Assembly: GCA_027946355.1 (NCBI GenBank)
Contig: JAPEUS010000008.1
Location: forward strand, 62,001-126,000
Length of the DNA: 64,000 bases
Source of the DNA: Collariella sp. IMI 366227
Lineage: Eukaryota > Ascomycota > Sordariomycetes > Sordariales > Chaetomiaceae
Reading direction: 5' to 3'
The position numbers and the translations under genes were made by a program. Every line of letters starts with the position of its first letter. Position 1 is the stretch's first letter. This document shows positions 20,498-33,700 of this stretch, piece by piece. The notes under the pieces were generated by a model that was given only the letters and a program-made list of their open reading frames with translations, ran no database searches and was not told where the DNA came from.

Positions 20498-23400
20498 ATG
20501 AGGGTCTGGGGAGCTCTACAGGCCGCAGCCTTGCTGGCGGCGGCCCTCTGGACGACACCCCTCGCCGCGAAGAACGACCGCCCGTCCTTCCACCTGAAGG
20601 CTTTCGAAAACATACCCAAAAACCTCGTCTACTTTGCAAACTCGGACGTCGTCCTCTTCCAAGACGCTGATGCCAACAATGTCTACCGCTCCGACAACCA
20701 CGGCGAGAAATGGGACCGCGTCGATGCCGTCCCCAAGGGCAAGGCATGGCTGCTCTACATGCACCAGTTCGACTCGAACCGCGCCTACATCTTCACCGAG
20801 GGCACCACCCATTTCCGCACCCGCGACCGCGGCAAGACTTGGGACAAGTTCGACTCGGGCGCCGAGCTGAGCATGTTCCGCGGCGACATCCTCCAATTCC
20901 ACGCCGCCGACCCCGATCGCATTCTCTTCAACGGCATGGTCTGCCAGGGCATGAACTGCTACGAGGTGGCCATGTACACGACCGATGGCTTTAGCACTCC
21001 TGCTAAGGAGCTGCGCAAGAACACGGATGGCTGCTGGTGGGCCAAGTCCTCGGACCTGTTCACCACCGGCCAGGAGGATCTGGACAAGGACCGCATTTTG
21101 TGCATCGTCCGGGACGACTTCTCGCTCTTCAAGCAGGACCAACGCCTGCTGGTCTCGGACAACTTCTTCAAGCCCTCCGCAGATAGCAAGAACATCCAGG
21201 AGTTTGAGCCGAATCTAGACATGAACAAGGCGGTGCAGGGCGTAGTCAACATCGCCGTAGTTAAGAAGTACCTTCTTGCCGCGACAACCTCCGTAAACAC
21301 AGATGAGATGGCCCTCTTCATCACCGACGACACCCTACGCTGGCACCGCGCCGTCTTCCCCGCCGCCCACGACAGCCACGACCATCGCGTCATGCAGGAG
21401 GCCTACACCGTGCTGGAGAGCACCAACTACAGCATCCAGATCGACGTCATGACCACCCGCCCGTCGAACCCCATGGGTGTCATGTTTACGAGCAACTCCA
21501 ACGGCACCTACTTCACCGAGAACATCGAGCATACGAACCGCAACCGCAGGGGGCACGTAGATTTTGAGAAGATGAATGGCATTCAGGGCATCTTTTTGGT
21601 CAACAAGGTTGATAACTGGGAAGACGTCTCCAAGAAGGCGAGCGCCAAGAAGAAGCTTGTGTCGGAGATTACATTTGACGACGGCCGGACTTTCGAGTAT
21701 GTGACCGCCGACGGCAAAAAGATACACCTGCACTCGGTTACCGAGCTGAGCAACGTGGGCCGCGTCTTCTCGAGCCCCGCGCCTGGCCTGGTCATGGCCA
21801 TCGGCAACACGGGCGACTACCTGAAGGACTACTGGAAGGACGGCAATCTTTATGTATCTGACGACGCGGGTAAGACGTGGAATAAGGCGCTCGAAGGTCC
21901 GCACAAGTACGAATTTGGGGATCAAGGGTCCATCCTCGTTGCCGTGCGCGACTCTCAAGAGGCCGATATCAGCGAAATCAACTACTCACTCGACCACGGC
22001 AACACGTGGGAGAAGGAGTCCCTACCCGACGGCCTCAAGATGAGACCGTACATTCTCACCACAACCCAGGATTCCGCCAGTCTCAAATTCTTGCTGATCG
22101 GCAAGACGGAAAAGTCCCCGCACTGGCAGATCATCTCCATCGACTTCGACGGCCTCCACGAGGCCACCTGCAAGGACGGCGACATGGAGGAGTGGTTCGC
22201 CCGCGTCGACAAGGACGGCAAGCCGACCTGTCTGATGGGCCACAAGCAGAGTTTCCAGCGCCGCAAGAAGAAGGCCGAGTGCTTCCTGAAGCAGGAGTTC
22301 AAGCACCCCGTGGCCAAGACCGAGGACTGCGACTGCACCGACCAGGACTACGAGTGTGACTTCAACTTTGAGCGCGAGGATGGGAAGTGTGTTGCTAAGG
22401 GGCCGATTGTCCCGCCTGAGGGTGTGTGTCGCGATGCAAAGCCTGATGATACCTTCAAGGGCACCTTGGGGTACCGCAAGATTCCGGGGAATACTTGCAG
22501 GTCGACCAAGGAGATGGATGAGAAGTACAAGGACATCGAAAGAAAGTGCTCAGAAATTATTGGCAAGCCGTCAGCGCCGGCCACCGACAAGGTCGAGCAG
22601 ACGCAAACTTCCTTTGAAAAGTACGATTCGTTTGAGAAGCATTACCTCGAGCGCGGTGGATCTAGCTCTAGTGACGACGAGACCATCATCATGCGGGGTT
22701 TCAGCGCCGAAGGACCCTTGGATATCCAGATCACCAATGACCACGGCAAGAAGTGGCGCATCCCGAAAGAGCTCAAGGATGAGAAGATTATTGGGATTGT
22801 TCCGCACCAGCACTTCAAGGACATGGTCTTCTTTCTCACCGACGGTAAGAAGGTCATCTACACCACCGACCGTGGCAGAACATTCCACAGCTTCAAGGCG
22901 CCCACCGAGGTGGATCGCCACGTGTTCCCCCTGGTCTTCCACCCGGACAAGAAGGACTGGCTGATCTGGGTTGGTAAGAAGTGCGAGAAGGACGACTGCT
23001 ACCGGATTGCCTCATACAGCAAGGACCGTGGTGACCACTGGGAGACAGGGGCTCGCTATGTCAAGCACTGCGAGTTCACTGGGTCGAGCGCCTACAAGTC
23101 CTACCCGGACCGCAAGGAGGAGCAGATTATGTGCCTCCGTCACAAGAGGGAGGACAAGGGCAAAGACAACCCGCTTGTGCTGGTGTCGACCAACAACTGG
23201 TTCGAGGACGAGCTAATCTACGGGGGAGGATGTGAAGGAGTTTGCGAGTATGGCTGAGTTCATCGTGGTCGCCACTGAGAATGCCGAGAAGAAGACGCTG
23301 CAAGTCAGCGCCACTCTTGACGGCAAGACGTATGCGGACGCTCGCTTCCCCTACGGCTTTGACATCCCGCACCAGCACGCCTACACGGTGCTGGACAGCT

Positions 23401-25175
23401 CGACGCACGCCGTCAATTTGTTCGTTGCGACCGATATGGCGGAGGGTCGCACGCTCGGGACCATCATCAAGAGCAATTCCAACGGGACGTCGTACGTGCT
23501 CAGCATCAAGGACGTCAACTGCGACAACGAGTTCTACGTCGATTTTGAGAAGATGCTCGGTCTGGAGGGTGTTGCGCTGGTGAATGTCGTCACCAACCCC
23601 AATGACAAGGGCAGCGCCCCCAAGAAGCTGCAGACCAAGATCACGCACAACGACGGCGCCCAGTGGGCGTACCTGCCTACTCCCGCTGACGATGGCTTTG
23701 GCAAGTTCCCCTGCCAGTCCAGGGGTGATGAGAAGTGCGCGCTGCACCTCCACGGCTACACGGAGCGCCGGAACCACGCCAACACGTACTCGTCCCAGGG
23801 TGCCATTGGTCTGATGTTCGCCTGGGGCAACGTCGGCAACTCGCTGGGCCCGAAGGAGGACGCTGACACGTTCATGACCACCGACGCCGGTATCACCTGG
23901 AAGCGCGTCAAGCAAGGACAGTGGTCGTGGGCCATCGGTGACCAGGGCGCCGTCATTGTCCTCTCCCAGACCGCCGGCACCAAGAAGACCAAGTCTGTCT
24001 CATACTCCCTCGACCAGGGCGCCAAGTCTGTCTCATACTCCCTCGACCAGGGCGTCACCTGGAACGACCACGAGTTTGCGTCGGAGGAGGTCAAGATCTC
24101 GGACCTGAGCACACTGCGGTCCGGCAGCTCGCGCAATTTCCTGCTCTGGGGCAAAGACGGCAAGGGCGCGTTCACGCTCAATCTCGACTTCTCGGGGTTC
24201 ACGGAGCGCCTCTGCAAGCACGATCCTGAGAGTGCCGACAAGTCGGACTACTACGTCTGGTCGCCCAAGCACCCGCTGCAGCCCGACGGCTGCCTCTTCG
24301 GCCATGTCTCGCAGTACCTGCGCAAGAAGGCTGACCGCAAGTGCTACAATGATTTTATGCTGCAGCCGTTGTATGCAAAGCAGAATTGTACTTGCACCCG
24401 CGAAGACTTTGAATGGTATTTTCCCCCTTTCCCATTACCCCTTTCCTCTCCTCCTCTCGCCCCCATCTCTCCCTCGTCAATGCTAAAATCCCTTTCCCAG
24501 CGACTACAACTACGCCCTCGACCCCTTCAACCAATGCTCTCTCGTCCCGGGCCTCCAACCCAAAGACCCCGCCGCATGGTGCAAATCCCACCCGGACGCC
24601 ATCGAATACCACGAACCCACCGGCTACCGCCGCATTCCCCTCACAACCTGTGTCGGCGGCCGCGCCTTCGACACGGAATCCCCGGTCCACCCGTGCTCGG
24701 GACACGAAGATGAATTCGAGCGGAAACACCGCGTCTCGGGGGTGGCTATCTTTTTCGCCGTTGCGATCCCCGTCGGCCTGGCGGCGGCCGCCGGGTGGTG
24801 GGTGTGGAGGAACTGGAGCGGGAAGTTTGGGCAGATTAGGCTCGGAGAGCCGGGGAGTGGGAGTGGGGGGTTGTTTGAGGCGGATAGGCCGTGGGTGAGG
24901 TATCCAGTGATTGTGCTGAGTGCGGTGGTGGCGCTGGTGGGGTGGTGCCCGTTGTGGTAGGGGCCGTGGGGAGGAGTGTCAGGGGTTTGATGGAGAGGTT
25001 TGGGTTGGGGGCCTGGAGGGTGGTGGGGGCAGGGGAGGTGGAGTCGGCTTGGGGAGGGGCGGGGGACGAGGAGGTTTACGACGAGGGATAGTTTTGCGAG
25101 GGAAGTGGGGATTTTTCGGCGGGGTGGATGATGATGAGGGGAGTTATTGGGGAGGAGAGTGATGATGAGGTTTGA
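20498..25175 (+). CDS. VPS10: Vacuolar protein sorting receptor VPS10 (sortilin family), with frameshifts
   Basis: Type I receptor that carries soluble hydrolases from the late Golgi to the vacuole. The start is the ATG at 20498 with signal peptide MRVWGALQAAALLAAALW. Two luminal VPS10 domains follow, each with Asp-box (BNR) repeats such as SDDAGKTW and TTDRGRTFH and a cysteine module (CDCTDQDYECDFNF; NCTCTREDFEC). An 85-nt intron (24416-24500) joins at FEC-DYNY. A membrane span (IFFAVAIPVGLAAAAGWW) precedes GKFGQIRLGE, a second hydrophobic stretch and a tail. The frame shifts at a G5 run (23222-23226), where dropping one G gives LIYGEDVKEFASMAEF. After 24939 several single-G gaps restore SFARGSGDFSAG, VDDDEG and ELLGEESDDEV, ending at the TGA at 25175; uncorrected translation stops at 24960. 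An exact 33-bp duplication at 23989-24054 adds 11 residues. About 1,530 residues, normal for the family. Confidence 0.92.
23989..24054 (+). repeat. Exact 33-bp tandem duplication inside VPS10
   Basis: Two identical 33-base units are adjacent (23989-24021 and 24022-24054). They repeat KSVSYSLDQG within the second VPS10 domain and keep the frame. Confidence 0.95.
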
Positions 25176-28100
25176 GGGGAGGGCTGGGGATGATGGGGGT
25201 GGAGGGTTGAGCTTTTTTGTGGTGTACTTTTGTTCTGGAATACGAATAGATGGATAACATGGCATAGGAGGAGTAGGATGGGGGCCGGTTGTATACGGTG
25301 TGGTTGGTTTTGAGATCTAGGGCGTTCAAATACACGGCTGGAGTGTTCACGACTGGTTCATGTTTTCGCTGCCCTTTGTTTTGAAGGCCTGACGTCGTCA
25401 GGGCCACTGAGCAGGTCAAGTTTAGCTCGAAACCTTTGAGAGACAAACAAAAGGGCATCCCTTTGACTATGTTAAGCGGTTACCATGGTTTGATGCCCTG
25501 GCTTGGGTAGCTGGGGCGAACAGCTTCCTGGTCACTTCAAAAGAAAAAAAAAAAAAACAGTGTATAAGCCAACCGGCCCACCATCCATCCATCTGATGTC
25601 TATCCATGGCGAGATGGGTCCCCCTTCACGGGATAGATTAATACTCACTTCACTGCCTGCCTGCTTGTTACCTGCGTATGGGCTGTTCCTATGATGAGAG
25701 GAAGGGCCCGGGATGGGCAGAGCACGTTTGGAGGGAAAAGTCATCAGAAAGAAAGTGTCTATCTGTCTGCGTTATCAAATTGCTGCCGCGTTGTGTAGTG
25801 CTTTTATAGGGTGGCCGGAGTGTTGGGGCTTTTTACCAGTGAGCAGACTGGCGATGATGGAATGTTGTATGTCGAGATCTTGGGTCAGGGGACGTTGATA
25901 AAGTGGGAGAGGAGTTATTTTGCCTGATTGCGCCTTACATCCCACCCACTAATATTCCACCCTCTCTGATTGAGTGTCTTCCTGGCATAATTGTAGGCAG
26001 GTTGATGAGACGGCTCCGGAGAAGCAAGTGTTGGGAAGTAGTAGGCCTCGAATCACGCTCAACTGTTTCTAGACGGGCAGAGTCGCTTTTAACCCTATCT
26101 TCTTGGATACCATGTGTAGACGGCAATTTTTTTGCTGGAGCTGTCAAGCAGATTGCTTGAGAGGGCAGAGTTTAACAAATTTGTTGAGGTTATTTTATGC
26201 CTTTTACTAACGGATTAGTCCCTTTAGGCTTCCCTTCTACGACTCTACTCCCGAGTCAGTCATTCAAGAGTACACTCAAGGGTGTTCAGGATTCTTGAGC
26301 AATACTTTGTTGTTTATTGCCTCCTGCCACTAGCAGATATGTCAGGTCTTTTTATCAAATATGGGTGGTTCAAGAGACGCTCTCGATGAAGGGGGCCACA
26401 ACGAAATGACATTTTCTATTTCCTATTGACGCGTCGAAGATAAAATTTGTAGAACTTCTGGAGAGTGTGCTGTTGATGGGTTGGACAGGGAGAGACACGG
26501 ACTACCCCTAATTTTTGGTACTGCTAATCTCAAAACACATGGTTCAGAACCAAGGCGTTGGCTTGCGGGTTTTTTTTCAGAACAAAGGCGAAAGCCCAGA
26601 TAAAGACGAATCAAACTTTGAGAACCCCATTTTTTTTCAAGGGTTGACTATCTACAGCAAGTTATTTCCTATCTCATATGTTTTGGATCTGGATACAACG
26701 GCTGGGGAACGGAACGATATGTCAAGAGTAAAGGCGAACTCGTGTCGGGAACAACAACCAACCAACCACCTTGTTATGGTAACGGTTGGACCCGAACCAA
26801 AACTTAGAGTAACCGCCAACGATAATGGTTCACCGCAATATACTGCTAGCCTGTAGCTGTGCGTCTTGTACAGCGCACTGCCCGTGGCCATCTCACATTC
26901 ACACCCTTTGGCCAACCTAAGATCTTGCCCTCCGTCACTCAGCGAAGCAGAGTCGAGCATGATACTAGCATTGTTACCGTCTCTTTTAAGAGCAGTGCGT
27001 CTTTCTTCTTGCCTGACAAAGGAATCATCGCCACCAGCCAGCCGACTGAAGCAGGTTCGAATACCAAGGGGCGACTTATCTGAATGCTCCCAACTTGTTC
27101 CCCCATGCTACTGGTACCTAGCTACACAACATAACCGGACAAAGAAGCATGGATGTCAGTACTTGCAAGTCAGACTAAGACAAATTCCGACCTGGTACTC
27201 CCCAAAGTCGAGAGCCAACCCGAGCCAAAGGAACAACGAACGAGTAGCTTCAGAACCAAGTCGTTCCTCTCGACCTCAGGAAGCTCTGCCTGGCCTCCCC
27301 ATATCAAAAGCTGAACGGCGATAGCACAGCGGCAACACAACATTCGGCTCGAGCCAAACCCGACATCTTGCCCTCCCACGCTCAACCTTAGCTCAGCAGC
27401 CTGGTCGATCTGTCGCAGGACAAAGTGATGCAGTGCAGTAAACAACCACTGAAGAACCACCGCCCGAAAGCAGCCCCCAGGACGATGTCCGCAGTACGGA
27501 GTAACGTTAGGTTGGAAGCAGTCTGCAAGACAACGTCCCACCAACCCACCACACCTTCGATCCCCTTCTCTCATTGTTCTTTGCATCCCCTTCGAAACAC
27601 AGGCCCGGAGTAGTGGAATGTAAAGGAGGGGTGACGCAAGGGAGGTGGGCGGTGCATCCGCGTTTGCTGTGCTACATAAACGTTTGCGCTTGAGCCGAGG
27701 TCTGGGAAACGCTTTGCCTCTCCTGATACCTAACTGACACAGTCGAGGGACAAAGTACCGCTGGATAGACGGTACATCCTCTTTTGCCCAGACGTAGCAA
27801 TAACTAAGGACTTGGAGTTCAGGCAGACGGAGGGTTGGGCTGCTTGTTGGCGGCGGTGTCGCCGGACGGCGTGGTTGCAACGCTTAAAACGCACCCAACC
27901 ACTCAGTCAGGATTGACCGCACCGCACCGCCCACAATCAACAACAACACACTGATCGTCTTTGCATCTTGCATGCGCTTGCCCAACCAACAAGCAGCAGC
28001 AGCAAGGCAATCTCGCCATCCCCTCATCATCACCAACCACGCAACACAAATCTTACCTCTCTCCTCAACTACCGGGCGGGCGATCACTCAAGGCCTCCCG

Positions 28101-29886
28101 AGCTTGCGTTGCATTTACATACATACATGTATTGCTGCACCTCGCCGTTGGGTTCCTTTTCGCTGGGGCCGGGCGGCCGCATCGGAAGGCCCGTTGGCTG
28201 CCTGCCGGCAGCAGCGGCAGCAGCAACGGCAGCGGAAGCAGTGCTGCCATGTTGCAAGGCGGCGGCCCGCGTGGCAGGTGAGCGCCCGGCGCAAAAGCCT
28301 TCTCTCGGGCGCGGATCGCGGGATTACAGCCAGTCAGCGGCCATTCCAGAGGAGTGTTGGACATTGCATGCCTGGCGCAGCACCGCGCAGGGAGGGAGTC
28401 TTGGATGGTTTACCAATCGGCATCGTGGGGTGTCTGCTGCGTCATGGACTCAAGAGACAGACAGCAACAGGACTTCCGCTTGGATTTGTCAACTCGACAA
28501 AAGTTCCAAAGCTCGTGTGTTTGTCTGCCACCATCCCTCCTCTCTCTGCACCCGCCCACCCAGCGGGCCGGCATCGAGTCAAGCCCGCCCGTGTTTGTGA
28601 CAACAACACCTCAACGATCGAAGCAATCACAAAACTCAACCGCCCACTCGGGTTTTCTCCCATGCCAATACCCAGGCCTTATGACGTAGGAAAAGTCGGT
28701 GTAATTCCTTTCCTTCTTCTCTCAGGACGCACAAACCGAGGCACGCCGAAAAGAAAAAAATCCCGATCGACTTGTGTTCCCCATCCCTTGTGTTTCCACG
28801 CAAGGCACACAAGCACGAACCCCAATGCGAGGCGTCAAGCTCTGCGGTCGCCCTGTATTGAGGGCTGAAAAGAAAAAAAAAAACGCACACACAACCACTG
28901 CATGAAACCCCCCTGGCGCCGGCGGCGGTGGGTGGTTGTTGGCCTGGAATGCTTCCTGGTTGGCTGAGGTGTCTCGTGTGGTTGGTCGCACATTTTTGAT
29001 GTGACAGATTCGAGATGGTGGTTTGGAAGTGCTTTTGATAGGAAGGGTTTTGTGGCACAGACCGCCCGATGTGAGCAGAATGTGTGGATGGTATGCATCA
29101 GCTGAGTGCTCGTCCCGTCTCGAGCTTCGAAACTGCCTCTTCTCTCGCAACCCCAAGATCACTCGGAGAGTGACATCCCACCTCCGCCTGTGCAGAACAG
29201 CATCCAGCTCTGAGCGGCCTTCAACTCCGGCAGCGGAGGCCCGGGGAGGCAGGGTGTTGGGTGCGAGGGTGCCGGCCGGAGCGGGGACGGACCAATGAAC
29301 GGAGCGGAGGTCGCTGCTGTTGCTTGCTGCGGTTGCAGTGTGCGTGCCTGGTTCCCCGCCCCAGCGTCCTCGACTAAGAGCTGCAGCTTTTCTGTCCGAG
29401 CGCAGAGGGCTTTGCATGCCACTAGCAGCCGGCAGGTAGTCCGATGTAACGGCACTGTGGAGGAGGTTCGCTCTCACATGTGTGATGGGATGAAACCGAC
29501 ACAAGTTGAGACGGAAAAACACTTCCACACTTCTTCCTGGAGGGCTGAATCCTTCAGACCTGACACACAGCTGGCTGGCGGGCTTGTGACAAGTCAGCGA
29601 AGACCGGCGCCGGCGTGGGCGCCACATTGGATTGACGAGAGACTTGCCGGGCCAAGAGTTTGACACGCCGGCGTCGGGCGAAAAGCAAACTCAGCTGCAA
29701 CGGCAGAAGGCCGCTGTCACACACTGTGCGGTGAGGCCAGAATCAATCGCGAAGAATACGAAGGTAGGGGCCTGAAATAACAGCAGTGGGTCCGGTACTG
29801 ACAGGGGTGTCTCGCTTGTACCTTCTCCCCCCTCACCAACATCAACAATCCATGTGTTCTAGTTCAGACGAAGTACTTCAGCTGTA
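25176..29886. other. Gene-poor region, no supported gene
   Basis: Roughly 25800-26900 is visibly richer in A and T than its surroundings. From 27960 to 28900 several long frames are open at once, including a 298-codon one at 27972, with Arg/Gln/Ser-rich, unstructured translations that do not look like a gene. CAG-type triplet clusters occur near 27990 and 28207-28245. With the region after 30779 it forms the largest space without housekeeping genes in the window. Confidence 0.45.
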
Positions 29887-30778
29887 TCAGTATCTAGTAT
29901 AGAGCCCGTTTGCCGCGATGACTGCCTGAATGCGGCTGGGCATACTCTGAACCAATTCTAAGAGCCAGTCTTCAGGGACCTTTTCCCATGCCTCTTTGAC
30001 AGCACTAAATGGTGGCCATTCGAGAACTTCAATGCCCCTCTCAACAAGTTCTTGTCTCGTTGGTTGTGCGGCGTGGCCTGGAGCACCGTCTTGCATAAAG
30101 ATATGCCCTTCGTGGAGGTTGTACCATCCTTCAACGATAGGAATGGTATGTTGAATATAGGATTCAGAAGAGATAGAACCCCAATCCTTCTCCCAAAGAC
30201 ACCAGGTCCTTTGCCAGCATTCCCCGAAAAGCAGCCCCAAAACATCCAACCTCGCCGCTTAGGCTCTCGCTCCACGATACAAGTTGACTCAAGCTCTTCA
30301 TCTTGTCGTCGTGTGACATACGTCTTGCGATGTCGGCCACCAGTAATCCAGCTCTCGTCACTCCAAAGAATCATTGCCCAGTCTTCAACTGTCAATCTTC
30401 TCGCTCCTTGCACCACTCGAGCCGCTTGATCCGATTTGCCTCTGAAATTGGTGGCTTTCGACGAGCAACGTATCTCTTGAAACCGGCGCGACGGAGAGCG
30501 TGGCGGTATCGAACCTGGCCCATTGTCGCACCAGTATGAGTCTTGATCTTCTCTAGAGACCATCCTATCTCCCGGAGTAGGCGTATCTCGCGGCGTTGAT
30601 CTCGATTCAGGTCGCCGGCACGCCCGGGGGGTGTAGAAGGTCGGATCGTACGCTCAAGCTGCTCTTGTCGCTGAAAAAGTAGCTGAAGTTGCTGCTGTTG
30701 AAGTTGCTGCTGTTGCTCAATCCGGTCTATCGTCTGCTGGATCTGTCGTAGCTCTTGATTATCTTCTGAGGGCTCCAT
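29887..30778 (-). mobile_element. Broken Tc1/mariner-type transposase gene
   Basis: The minus strand encodes, in order, a Gln-rich coiled start (ATG at 30778, MEPSEDNQELRQIQQ), a helix-turn-helix part (RREIRLLREIGWSLEKIK), the first catalytic motif WSDESW and the second motif FMQDGAPGHAA. The third acidic residue normally sits in a PDLNPIE-like segment after a PPFS motif. Here EWPPFS runs directly into AVKEAWEKVPEDW, so that segment is deleted in frame. The coding frame also breaks near 30392 and near 30215, splitting it into three pieces. At 892 bases it is shorter than a usual 1,000-1,100 base gene. It cannot encode an active enzyme. I could not define terminal inverted repeats or a TA target duplication by eye. 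Confidence 0.85.
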
Positions 30779-33700
30779 CTTGGTCGGCAAAGGCGCGTTG
30801 AAGAGGGTCACGTTAGGGATCGCGTGTGTTGTTTGTGTTGGTGGGGTGCAAAAAGTGACTTGACAGAGCCCCTGTCCTCCTCTCGCGGCGGTCCGTCCAT
30901 CGCGCTAGTGCTGACGGCGTCCCCAAGCTTCGGGGTCTAGGTCTAGCGTCTGGCACTCAGCCGGAATCGATACCTTACGTAAAGGGACCGTCGATCTTCA
31001 GATGCAACAAAAACCGCCGACTGGTGAGTTGGCTGCTTTTCAAAAAGTCCCATCGACCCTGGGGAAACCATGATGTGGATGGTGTGTCGAATGTTCCCGA
31101 GGTGGAGCGAGATGCTTCCCGGATACCGGCGCCTCTAACTTTGGTAACTTGAGTGGGCTTGCGTCATTCCGCAACCTTAAGACTCCTCTGATACGAGTCA
31201 GGCAGTCTGGTGCTGGCGATACACTCCCGGCAGCGTGCTCCATCGCCGTCCCGGTCGGCGAGCGAGAGCGAGAGGGGAATGGGACTGGCGTCGGCCGAGC
31301 TTGCTGGGTCCCGCTCGGGAGCATCAATCCCCAAAGGGCAAGTCGGTCCTGGCGTTAGTGATCCGCCCAGAGCTGGGACCAGTGGGGGGCGAGAGCAGGG
31401 GGGGTAGAGAAGCTGCCCTGGTTGGTTGATCTCCATGTTGCTCGCGGTGTCTATCGCCGAGACGGGAAATAACGCGTTGCAGAATCCATTGCGCCATCGG
31501 CAGCTGGCAATGGAGGATTGACGGTGCCAGTGCCTTTCGAGCTGTGTCGATCTCTGGAGAATGGGGAGAATCAACGTGAGGGATTCCCGGTCCTCGTTCC
31601 GCCGCACGACAAATCCGGCCGAGATGGGCCGGGTTGCACAAACTCCAAGCCACCACGCTTCGTGGTGTGATCATGAAATTCCCAAGCGACGATGGGTTGG
31701 GCTCCCGCGATGTGCATCCCGCGCTGCCGTGTCGTGATATGGGCGAGGCCGCAAGTCCCACCTAGGGCCCAATTCCCCGAACATGGGGAATTGGCTCTCC
31801 CATCCCCCCGGTGAGCCCACCCTGTGGCGACCCGAGTAAATGAAACCCAAGGTCGAAGAGATGGATGGAAATGGCGGTGGAGGGTGTCCAGCGAGGCCTC
31901 AGCCGAAGTGGCTCACGCCAGGATGTGTTGAGCGGGAGCCTAATTTCAACAAGCGCGACAGGGCCTCCTCCCTTGTTCCCTTCCCGCAAATCCGGGGAGG
32001 GTCACCGACACGACGCGGCAATACCCTCCGTTTTGGGTTTTTCGTCCGCTGATGCTCCCAGAACCCTTGGGATTGCCACGGGTCCTCTCCGCGGCCCGTC
32101 CATCAGACCCAACGGTCGGGACATTGCCCAGGTTCGCAGAGCCAGGGCTTCTGTCCTGGAGCGGAACATTTTCCTTGGCCGGCAGACCGCCACATTGGCC
32201 TGATGGACACACAGGGAAAATATGAGGATTGAGATGACACGGATTCCACGTGCTGACGGCGTATGAGCGCGCAGAGGTGAGCGCGAACGTCAGACGGCGC
32301 AGTGTGCTGCCCACGTGCCTTGGCGGTTGAGATCATTGGGAGCGAAGGAGTGACCCGTCTTCAAATTTCGGTCGTTTCCCACACTGATCTTTCTTTTTTC
32401 CTTCTCTTTTCTTCCCAGGACCCTTGAGACCAGGATCGGCACAGGCACGTGCGGTTGGAGGGAATGCTCGCCCACATCATCTCGTTTTGGCGAAAGTGTC
32501 CCAATGGACTGGCGCCCAGCCATCGTGTAAATTCTCAACTCAACACGAACCCAAGTCTGCGGTGGCGAAATATTGCCAAAATCCACACACCACTCTCCGG
32601 TCCGGGTCTGCCAGGGTTTCAAGAAGGAGGAGGCGGATGGTGGGAAAAGAGCTCACGATTGTCCCGGATCATGGTGCCGTCGTGTTCGAGACTGGGAGCC
32701 CCACCGGCGCTTGCCCAGCACCAAGCTCTGGAGCCGGCCCCGCTAACCCGCGACAGGAAAAGGGCCCTTGGTCCCTGGCGCGCCATGGATGCGGTCTGGA
32801 CATGACGCTTGACCAGCATGCGAGCCGTGCGCGCGGCTGCATTCCCCCAGAGGGCCGACCGTCGGCTGACAGATGCATCCAGCTGGCCCTGTGTGCAGTT
32901 CGGATGCGTGATGAACATGGTGCCTGCATGGCGCGGGTGCCAGCAGCTGCGTCTCGAACACACACAGGACACGAGAAGAGCCAGGCGTCAATTTGCCTCC
33001 TGTTGAGGTCAGATAAGACTCGATCGATGTTTGCATGCGAGTTGGCGTTTTCTGCTTCCTGAATGGAATCCCTGCGGCTAGCCGGAGAATTGAGCCTCGT
33101 GCAGGACGGCCGGATGGAGATTTCTTCGAACGTCTTCTTTGCCTTCAACGCTGCGAGCTGCCTCATCCGGAACAATGTCCGGGGCACGTGCTTTACCCAT
33201 CTGGCTCCGGCTTGTGCGAATAGCCTCAGGCAAACCAGCTTCAGCACAACGGACAGTGCACACGGCTGGAGGTGGCCCGAGTTCGCTGCACCAAGCAACC
33301 CATTGGCAGGGGAGCGAATCCGCCAAGAGGAGCGGGGTCAAAGGTATGGGAGAGGTACCGGTACAACCATGTGGCGCCCTGGTCCAGCTCGTGCAGGATG
33401 GCTTCAAGCAACGGGTGGGATGCGGCCTTGTCGGCTTCGAATCTGGGGAAGATCGTGCCATGGCGATGGGCTATGCTGTGTCTGGCTGTCGACTCGGCGG
33501 GCATGATCCCAAAGAGGAGACAGAACCGACGCGTGCGAATCTCGATCAACTTGCCGCGCAACAGGCTGAACTCCACGTGAGTGTCTCCGGGGAGCCGCTG
33601 ATGCAAGTCAGAGATCGAGCTGCAGCGCCGTGAGGGGCATCGAGGCATGCCTCGTTCGTTTGCTGAGGGGGATGGAACGATCCGGTTCCTTGTGTCCGGT

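Noticed and set aside
27051..27064. GGTTCGAATACC, resembling a tRNA B box
   Set aside because: No A box at the right distance and no cloverleaf could be formed.
27972..28868. 298-codon plus-strand frame
   Set aside because: A second frame is open over most of the same interval and the translation lacks any structured segment.
29760..31020. Search for inverted ends around the transposase
   Set aside because: Only weak similarity between a GACAGGGG motif on the left and the reverse complement of a stretch near 30860; not enough to define ends.
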